Source of the DNA: Eutypa lata
Taxonomy: Eukaryota > Ascomycota > Sordariomycetes > Xylariales > Diatrypaceae
Length of the DNA: 64,000 nucleotides
Direction: 5' to 3'
Assembly: GCA_022661535.1 (NCBI GenBank)
Contig: JAKULF010000006.1
Coordinates: forward strand, 4,087,001-4,151,000
Shown here piece by piece: positions 56,575 through 64,000 of this stretch (its first letter is position 1; each line of letters starts with the position of its first letter). The position numbers were made by a program, and so were the translations under genes. The notes below the pieces were generated by a model. The model saw only the letters and a program-made list of their open reading frames with translations, searched no databases and was not told where the DNA came from.

Positions 56575-57598
56575 GTTGATGATAATGCTGATTATCGATT
56601 TACGAAATGGCCGACAGATGAGATATCCACGTTATGTGTAATTGTAAGTGCTTGCAAGAGCCTTGATGTTCACAATGAGACGATAATGGGGAATATATCA
56701 ACTCAAACAACCGCCCCCTATTTATACATGACCTTGAGCCCATTTCGTATCTCGCCAGACTCCGCCAGGTTCTTTCTCGATACCTGCAATGTTTGCTTGT
56801 CGGTACTTTCATGGGCACCGAGCAAACACCCGGCGTTCCGAGGCGCGGCCGCAATAACGAAGAGGAGTGTTGGATTTTGATTCTATTCGAGACATAGGAG
56901 ATCTAAGTGGATATTCAGGCCCTTGAAGAAATCTCTTGCTAGGTATATCTAACTTACGGCGATAAAACGTTAGCCGTAACAATTTTGTTCAGAAAGTTGG
57001 CCACAGCTTGCACTAATCTATAAATTGGCCCAATCATATTATCCATAACGTACGCCACCTACCATTTTAGTACGCTTCAGCGCTTCAACGCCTAAAGAGA
57101 ATTGTTGCGGGTAACGCCTTATCGCCCCTAATTGGATATAACCGGGCTGAGTGGAGCTTTTTGGTTTTACGGGAACCATGTGTACGATATGTACTTAGGT
57201 GATTAACTGGGGTCGAGGTATGTAGAACAGCATGTTCTGTTCTAGACAGGAAAGCTTACGTCACTTGTTAAAATATAATTTCAGCGAACCAGCGCGTCCA
57301 TTTGTGTGGCATCCCTGTAGTCATCGATCTTGAATTACGGTGAATTTGAATTTGATACCATTGCTGAGGAAGTTCGTATCGAACAGGACAACCTTCGGTG
57401 TTGGTAACCTTCATGGAGAGCCCTTAACTCCGTACACGTGTGACTCCCTGTCGCTAATCATCACCCGATCCTTACTAGGTAGTTCTTGGTCTTTGGTGGA
57501 GACCTCTGTTGCCTGCAGCCTTTTCCACCAACTTGCCTACCTAACTAATCCCACGAAAACTTCCTTTCTAACTCCACGAGTTCCAACAGACCTGCAGC
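56575..57598. other. Intergenic between divergent genes
   Basis: 1 kb with no supported gene or repeat. Confidence 0.5.
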
Positions 57599-59484
57599 AT
57601 GGATTTACCGCGGGAGTTGATTGATGCTGTGGGTTTCTTCCATGCCCTGTTTATCTATTGGCACTGATATTGGTTCATGGAAGAGGCTAACTGTTGATAC
57701 CCAAGGTTGTGTCAAATTTCGTGCGGTACCGGCCTGAGATCCAGTCGAGTTCTTTTACAAGCCGTCATCACCGAACCTGGGACTGGTATGTCCAACGGCC
57801 AGAGAAAGCTGTTCAGGCGACAGACCGCCGGGGCACTCAGAGCACTGTCTTTGCAATCCCAGAGCTTGACTACAGGACCCTGCTGTCTCTGCGACTCGTG
57901 TCCCGCGCATGGTGTGCGAGCGCTACGTATCTATTGTCGAAGCATTTTCTATGGAGTGTAAACTTTGACCTTCGGGAGCATTTGGAAAAGGCACAGGAGG
58001 CGGTTGCCTGTGCCACCAGTTCTGCTGGTTCCGGATCACGTGATGAAGGAGAAGATATAGTCCAGACCAACAACAGTCTTATTACCCATGCTGTTAGGAG
58101 GCTCATGGTTAGTGCGCAATGGACCATGCAGACGTTCTCGCGGACATATGATCTCGATCTTCCCGAGTACGTATTTAACTTTTATTTTCGATCATGAAAA
58201 GTTATTCAAGCCTGCGATACTCTGCCGTACGGGTTTACGCCTCGGTTAACCATCGTGAACAGATGGCCCAACGATGATGAGTTTGAAGAGAATTACGATA
58301 TATACCCTCACTATGACCATATGAATATAGAGGGTTGCTTGCGCTACCCCAAGACGTGGAAGGCCGTGAAACATCATGACAAGACTGCTGATCACGCTGT
58401 TCTTCGACGCGTGTTTGATAATTTGCACTCTGTTGAGATGCTTGAGCTGTATTTGCCTGAAGTGTGGAGTACGTATCGGAATGGTTATGAAAGCGAGGCA
58501 AAAAAGTAAGAAACCCACGAAAGCGTTCGGGTGTGTCCTAACTTAGGTTCCCTCCACTTCTCTATCTATGTGGCATTTATATCTATGCGGCATTCACGCG
58601 GTACAACTTGCTGACTTCAGAAACCGTCTAGCTATGACGATGAAGGGGTGGATGAAATGCTAAAGACGATCCAGTATGGTTTACGCAGCCCGGGTTTTAG
58701 TTCCTTGGTGGACCTTCGTCTCGAAGTCCCTACAACTCACGATGTCGGCACTCTTGCCGATGCGTTGAGTCTGGACGCGAGACAAAGGCTGCGCCACTTG
58801 CAGATCGACATAGTCGACGCAACAGGTCCCAGCGGCAGCCGCGACTACATGTGCGAGGAGTACAACTGGGACGGGGACGCAACGGGTTATTTGAATTCAA
58901 TGTATCTGCCAAGTACCCGCCAGCACAAGTTCCCGAACCGGAAGCACCAGGGTGAGCTCTTCGCTTTCGTCTCTTCCTGTCGCAACTTGGAATCCCTAGG
59001 AATAGCCGCTACCCACTACCTGGAGATCGAGAAGTTGGACTGGAAGCCATTACGAGGTCTAAAGGTGCTGTCGCTCAACCGCTTTTGGGCACACGATTGG
59101 GCGTTGATCAAGTTGCTCTCGCCCCCTCCGGACTCCCCCCTCAAGCCAGCTATCGTGCGAGTGAACTTCCAGGACGTTAAACTTGACGTTGAAAGTGGTG
59201 ACTGGTCCAACGTTCTCTGGTTTCTGAGGCTGCAGTGCCCGGATCTGGAATACTCCCACTTCAGGCAGTGCACGTACTTTGAGGAGCACCCGAAACACGA
59301 ACACAACAACAGGCCCTGGGAGAATGTGTCTATGATTTGGACCGATAGCAAGACCGACAGGGATGAACATAACGAGTTGGCCAAGGTATTGGCTGCGAAG
59401 GCTGGGGGCTCGGTGTACTATCCTGATGCTCACGATTTTTACGATGTTGACTGGGATGAAGAAGGTTCCGTTGCTTCGCATTAA
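57599..59484 (+). CDS. F-box-like hypothetical protein
   Basis: Four exons: 57599-57628, 57706-58166, 58263-58505 and 58632-59484, with introns of 77, 96 and 126 bp, giving 528 residues. The start MDLPRELIDAVVSNF and the later LLSLRLVSRAWCASATYLL are the two halves of a fungal F-box, separated by an insertion of about 50 residues. The rest of the protein has regularly spaced hydrophobic/Leu stretches (for example SLVDLRLEV and LRHLQIDIV) that suggest irregular leucine-rich repeats. F-box proteins link substrates to SCF ubiquitin ligases. The first intron ends in AAG, and the last one uses a TAG 11 bases downstream of a CAG, because only that keeps the frame. Confidence 0.72.
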
Positions 59485-60368
59485 TCAGAACTCCGAATCT
59501 CTTTCCGAATACTTTGAGGTGTATGTAGATATTAAAATGCCCAAAGTTGCATATGCCGATGAAGTATTCTGGGCATCTCTACATCACTAAGAAGCAGCAC
59601 ACACTGTAGAAACCCAGGCCATGAATTCTTTTCACATGCCTTTGTTAAAAGAAGAAAATGAAAGATTATATTTATCTTATAATCGACGAGTCGGCCTTGA
59701 CGTTTTAATCGTAAGGCCCGTATTTTTCAGGTTTTTGTTAATAATCAATAGCCTTATAGAACTAAGCTTAGTGTGGTCGAGTCCTTTATTCTACGGGATG
59801 GAATTTAAGTGTTCGCGACCCATGCCGACTATTTAACAACTTCATAGGTACGTACATACCTATGTACAATACTACATACGAGTTACTAACGAGTTTAGCT
59901 TCTAGGGTGGGCGGGGAGCCGGCAACGGGAGCTATCCGAGCCGCCTCCCAAGGGAGAGGATTGAGTGGGGGTATAGTGGGGTAGGGCTGGAGCTAGGCAG
60001 AGAGTCGGACTGTCCGACTCGGACACTTGGTATTGTACCCGAAACTGGGACTTATGGTTCAGGGTGTCATCATATGTACACAACGTATACATAGGTTCGG
60101 TTTGTAAAATATGTTATATAAGGAGCTAAGCTACAGTATAATCCCCCATTACCCAACGTCGTTTAATCATCAAATATCATCACCATGGTTGTTACAATTG
60201 TTTCGCTGGTGATCAGAAACTCAACTCAGAAGAATAGCGAGTTGAGAGTCCGCCCTCGCAAACCAGCCGTCCCTCTATCTATCATCGGACCTTCATCCCG
60301 AAACTGAGCTACCAGCTAAGAAAAGTAGCTAGTTATTGTACTGAAGTTCTCCTTTGTGATAATTCTGA
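59485..60368. other. Intergenic with small palindromes and a short open frame
   Basis: No clear gene. It contains the hairpin GAGTCGGA-CTG-TCCGACTC at about 60,001-60,019, a near-palindrome at about 59,846-59,868, and a 40-codon frame at 60185-60307 that follows an ATATAAGG box. Confidence 0.5.
60185..60307 (+). CDS. Possible 40-residue peptide or orphan first exon
   Basis: ATG in a strong context (CACCATGG) about 65 bp after an ATATAAGG box, then 40 codons without a recognisable feature. It may be a first exon left over from a lost gene, or chance. Confidence 0.2.
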   Translation: MVVTIVSLVIRNSTQKNSELRVRPRKPAVPLSIIGPSSRN

Positions 60369-61295
60369 TCACAGCGGACTATCCTCATGCCTTTTCGAGT
60401 AGGTCGGAACCAAGGTCTTGATAGATAGAGCTGATAGGGTATTGCCTCTGATCGCCGCAAATGTCCGACGGAGGCGTTGGCCATGGGACGACTTGGGCCT
60501 AGACGACTCCTTGAATGGGTAGAAAATGCGTGCCCATTCCTTGTCCGTCGTTGACAGGGTGCTGCCTCGATCAGTCTCCACTTGATCCCGCATGAAGAAG
60601 CAGGGAATGTTATATATCATAATGGACTTCGGATCGAAGGGCGAGAACTCGGTATCGCTGGAATTTTCCCTCCGTAAGTAGTTGTCACGCGTGGATGCTG
60701 TATCACCACAGCAGGCAATGACGGCGGGAACATCCCACTTGATAGGGCTGGCAGGAGAAGCATGTTCATGCATCATACCAAGGGCGTGACCGAACTCGTG
60801 GAGGGCCACACTATGGATATCTCTTTCGTTGGCGTCGCAACCAATCGTCAGCGTCATGGTGGGCTCTCCTTCTGTCTGCGTTGTTGCAGTCGTGCCAATG
60901 AAGGATAAGCCGGCCACACTCGAGGGATCCGGGCTGGTAGCATACTCAATGCGAATCACCGCGGACTCTGGGTCTTGAACGAAGGGGAAGGTGATGTTGG
61001 CGTGAACCTCCCAATTCTTGGCGGCAAGTTTGACGACTTCGTTGACCATGCTTGATGGTATCGTGCTATGTTGATGAGTGTTCAAGATAGTTACGGGGAT
61101 CACAGCGCCAGTCTCCCAGCGAAGAGACTTGGACAAGCAGAGGGCAAAGGCCTGAGGTGGGCGTGGTAAGCCTGCAACATGATTGATATCGACAAAGCCC
61201 ATATCGATGTCGACGGCATCGGGGTTGGCTCTTTCGAGGTTATCATTGTCGAAATTGACGGCACTAGGGGTAACATTGGGGTCTATTTGGCACAT
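60369..61295 (-). CDS. Astacin-like (M12A-type) zinc metallopeptidase
   Basis: A single-exon gene of 308 residues. The zinc motif is HEFGHALGMMHEH, matching the astacin signature HExxHxxGxxHE. A Met-turn candidate, SIMIYNIP, lies about 65 residues further on. Two Cys (IACCGD) and another in IGCDAN are present. There is no signal peptide, so it would be intracellular or exported by another route; many fungal members of this group lack one. A TATAAATA element stands about 110 bp upstream of the start (minus strand). Confidence 0.85.
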   Translation of the reverse strand: MCQIDPNVTPSAVNFDNDNLERANPDAVDIDMGFVDINHVAGLPRPPQAFALCLSKSLRWETGAVIPVTILNTHQHSTIPSSMVNEVVKLAAKNWEVHANITFPFVQDPESAVIRIEYATSPDPSSVAGLSFIGTTATTQTEGEPTMTLTIGCDANERDIHSVALHEFGHALGMMHEHASPASPIKWDVPAVIACCGDTASTRDNYLRRENSSDTEFSPFDPKSIMIYNIPCFFMRDQVETDRGSTLSTTDKEWARIFYPFKESSRPKSSHGQRLRRTFAAIRGNTLSALSIKTLVPTYSKRHEDSPL

Positions 61296-61491
61296 GATGG
61301 TCGTTGGTTTTGGCTATAGGTTAATTTCCGTCCAGGGAGTAGTAAAGTTGGGTAATATAGAGAGGAATGGAAGACAGGAGCATGCTGATTGCATATTTCT
61401 ATGTATTTATACTGATTGATGAGGACCCATGAGAGGTCCTCTCTCTAGTCGCCATAGGGGCGCAACCATGCAGTAATCAAAACCACACTAC

Positions 61492-61546
61492 TTGCAGGAT
61501 GAAGAAAAGTGGAATTTGACAAAATTCCACTTTCTTCATCCTGCAA
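61492..61546. repeat. Long hairpin (25-26 bp arms, 4-bp loop)
   Basis: Left arm 61492-61517 begins TTGCAGGATGAAG; right arm 61522-61546 ends CTTCATCCTGCAA. The arms pair over 25 positions with one extra A in the left arm. Weaker pairing continues outside the arms. It could be a miniature inverted-repeat element or a transcribed hairpin. Confidence 0.8.
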
Positions 61547-61601
61547 CTAGTTAAACCTGATAACTATAGAAAAAGGCCCCAGAAAGAACGGGATATCTCA
61601 T

Positions 61602-61759
61602 TGGTGGCCATTCAACAGACCAGTACTTAAAAGTGGATTGAATAGTCAGAATTAGAGCCCCCTAAGCTTTAATGATGCTTCAGGACCTTTAGTGGACAGG
61701 TTTAGTGAGCTTAATGCGTTTAGACACTAGGACATTTTGTCACTCTGCTGAATGGCCAC
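61602..61759. repeat. Inverted repeat pair enclosing about 130 bp (MITE-like)
   Basis: GGTGGCCATTCA at 61602-61613 is matched by TGAATGGCCACC at 61748-61759. The match extends a few more bases inward (ACAG against CTG). The enclosed DNA has no coding potential. Confidence 0.6.
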
Positions 61760-62882
61760 CCGTCGGATATGTCCATCAGGCATACATTCAACAGAGGCGG
61801 GGATCGCTGCCGCGTCCTAAATCTTCGATGTTAGAGATCTATTCGCATTAGTTAGCCAATTATATATTACAACCAAAACTTTCTGAGGCTGTGGAGCTTG
61901 AGAGTCCTGCTATCGCACGTCAACAAGACCCACCTGCATGGTTGCCTATGCTTAGGTAAGGTTCCAGTGCTCTCGCGGAATTTGTGATTCGCCGGGTCTA
62001 AGATAAAAATCTCTAACTAGTTCGACTAATACTATTGTAGTACCTATCGCCTATTACGCGCCAAATATGTGGATGAGATCCCTGTTGGTAACGTGGTTTC
62101 CAGGGATTGCCAAATTGTAATCATGACCCTTGCCCTGGCGCTCAAGCAATTAACGAAGATCAAGTACAACTGGAAGGAGACAAGTGGACGGGAAGTAAGA
62201 TATTTTTGTGGATATATTATATCTACTTGCTGCCATGCATGCATGCACGGGAGACTTACACGGGCACAGGCCCCGCAGTGTTCACCCCAATCAAACTGTC
62301 TATTTCCACCTACAAAAAAAATTATTCTCACCAAATTAGGTGTGTTCATTATTTTGTCCACCGCCTTGAACGGGTATCCCCGCCAAAATCATTAATCCTA
62401 TTTAGCTACATGTGCACTTCCGGGATGTCCATGCGAGACGTGACAGGCCAGCTTTCCTCTGTCTATTTTTCTTTGGTTTCCGAGATACGATAATATGCGC
62501 CGTCAACAGCCCTACATACTTGATATGTTTCCTTCAGCTTAACAGGCATATCGTTCAAAGCGTTGATATGACAGCGCCGTAAGGGGTGGACGAGTCCATC
62601 CTCTTTCTGGCTTATTGATAACTGATAGGTCATCCATACACAAAAGCTACCTAGGTATCCTCCTACGAAGTTTATAAGAGGTGGTAAATGGGTATTTATT
62701 AACTAAACTTCCTCGAATCCCCCGCCGCTCGTATGGAGTCATGTGTGTATCATCACTGAAAGTATTTTCACATTTTGCAAAGAACATTTCAACACACCCA
62801 TCCTTATCTACTTCCATGCGAATTATGGAGGCATTTTAGTTATTTGATCTTTCAAAATAGTTGAAAACAGTCCGGCCCTCGT

Positions 62883-63994
62883 TTACACCTTGCCAGCTGC
62901 TATCTGTTTAATCATCTCCTTAACCTGCTCATCAGACATGACCTTTAACCCAAGCAACTCATTGTCGTCACGCTCTCTTGAATGATCCCACGCGTAGGCA
63001 TACTTGGGATCATTAACCGCATAGCGGATCTGGTACGTGATGACCTCGGGGGCCCAGTTGCCCTTGGCCAGCTCCGCCATGGTCCAGTCGTACTTTTCCT
63101 TGCCGTTCTCTTGCGTGACCACCCATCCGTCGGCCCCGAGGGCTTCCTGGGCGAGCGCTAACATCTCGCTCTGCGACTTCGTCACTGACCGGATATCCAC
63201 ATATCTGTTCTCCGTCTCCTCCGCGTGCAGCAGCACACCCGCGACCACGCGCCCGATGTCTCCGAGCGTGCTTTGGGGGAGTGAGACCTTGCCCCCGTCC
63301 ATGATCTGGGCCGTCTTGTTTTTCACGTCAATGCCCAGAAAAGCCCGCTCGAGCCCCCAGTCGAAGAAGGGACCGGTCGCGACGGAGGTCCAGGTCAGCC
63401 CCCTACCCCCGGGGTTTTCCTTGGCAGCGGCGGCAGCGACCCCCCTTAGGTACGCTAACGTGCGCACCTTATCCGCGAAGACGGGGAACATCTTCAGCGT
63501 CGTCTCCGGGTCGTACTCTGGGTTAGTAAAAACAAGTTAGCATTTAATCTTTCATGGTAACTTGTAGAAGATTCTATAACACAACGAGAAATGTAAGATG
63601 TTGACTTGTGTTGGTACTGACCGAAGCCGAACTCGGCGGGGATGAGGCGGTATACCCCCGCGGCCCGCGCCGCATCGATAACCCGCGTGTTAATTGCGAA
63701 GCCTGGGTCCGAGATCTCGTTGACGACGGCATCTTGGCCATGCAGGGCCAAGGTCACGGAGTCGAGGGAGTTGAGGTCGGCCTCCTTCACGGTGACTTCG
63801 CTAGGGAATACGTGCGAAGAGCCTGGACGGACGAGCACGGTGACGTTGAACTTGCCGGTAGCAAGAAGGGCTTTTAGCGTTGGTACACCGATGCTACCGG
63901 TGGCCTGTTGAAAGGTCAGTTATGTAATGATATAACCTGCGACGGTTGCTCAACATACACCTATAAGGGCGACGTTCTTGATCACGGGAGCCAT
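62883..63994 (-). CDS. NmrA-like/isoflavone-reductase-like NAD(P)-binding protein
   Basis: Three exons, 63994-63959, 63904-63622 and 63517-62883 (introns 54 and 104 bp), give 317 residues. Splicing creates the Rossmann motif ALIGATGSIG (residues 9-18). The next blocks VTVLVRPGS and YRLIPAEFGFEYDPE are typical of fungal NmrA-like/aromatic alcohol reductase-type proteins. It has an SDR-atypical fold with no YxxxK in the usual place. Members act either as reductases on aromatic compounds or as redox sensors. The first splice site must be GGT|GTATGT; using the earlier GT would bring a stop. The gene ends just inside the window. Confidence 0.85.
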
Positions 63995-64000
63995 GGCGCT

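Larger units (their letters stand above)
61296..62882. other. Intergenic with inverted repeats
   Basis: 1.6 kb. Apart from the metallopeptidase promoter and the inverted repeats listed here, I see nothing definite; open frames at 62044-62493 lack protein-like features. Confidence 0.5.

Noticed and set aside
1..64000. tRNA, rRNA or CRISPR features
   Set aside because: I looked for T-loop patterns such as GGTTCGANNCC and for regularly spaced repeats and found no convincing case.

Overview
The window is nuclear DNA of a filamentous ascomycete (Pezizomycotina). The evidence is genes with many 50-140 bp spliceosomal introns, HET-domain proteins, a Zn2Cys6 regulator, a PNP-NACHT-ankyrin NLR-type gene, conserved ribosome-biogenesis genes (RRP3, SSF1), and AT-rich tracts almost emptied of CA/TG dinucleotides, the mark of repeat-induced point mutation (RIP). 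I cannot name the species.

Layout. 0-9 kb: a HET-domain gene, a six-exon P450, an SDR and a Rieske protein. 10.1-14.6 kb: a 4.5 kb RIP-degraded AT-rich island holding an internal 201-bp duplication. 15.1-27.2 kb: the most interesting region, seven genes that look like a nucleobase-catabolism cluster: two XanA-like (TauD family) 2-oxoglutarate dioxygenases at its two ends, a predicted secreted cytidine-deaminase-fold enzyme, an isopenicillin-N-synthase/thymine-hydroxylase-type dioxygenase, an NCS1 transporter, a Zn2Cys6 regulator and an alpha/beta hydrolase. Seven copies of the palindrome TCGGCCGA lie in the non-coding DNA of this stretch (14.9-25.5 kb); I found only one other copy in the window, inside the HET relic. 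27.7-34.7 kb: housekeeping (a tiny Lys/Ser-rich protein, RRP3 and SSF1 head to head, a DUF6594-like membrane protein). 35.7-37.1 kb: a flavin monooxygenase.

38.5-44.5 kb: an NLR-type gene broken by a 1.84-kb Tc1/mariner-like element (41-bp terminal inverted repeats, TA target duplication) inside its nucleoside-phosphorylase domain, and by four in-frame stops of the kind RIP makes, with no frameshift seen. 45-57 kb: accessory DNA with a possible TLDc-related gene, two small secreted proteins, a truncated HET relic, a gene joining an OrsD-like zinc region to a fungal regulator-type domain, and a damaged flavin monooxygenase. 57.6-64 kb: an F-box-like gene, an astacin-like metallopeptidase, an inverted-repeat stretch and an NmrA-like reductase.

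How the 15-27 kb genes may work together (inference): outside the cell the deaminase acts on a base or nucleoside, the NCS1 carrier imports the product, the three dioxygenases oxidise or demethylate it, the hydrolase opens a product, and the Zn2Cys6 protein controls the set through TCGGCCGA sites. Exon borders throughout were set by hand from reading frame, GT/AG signals and family resemblance, and were not checked against transcripts.
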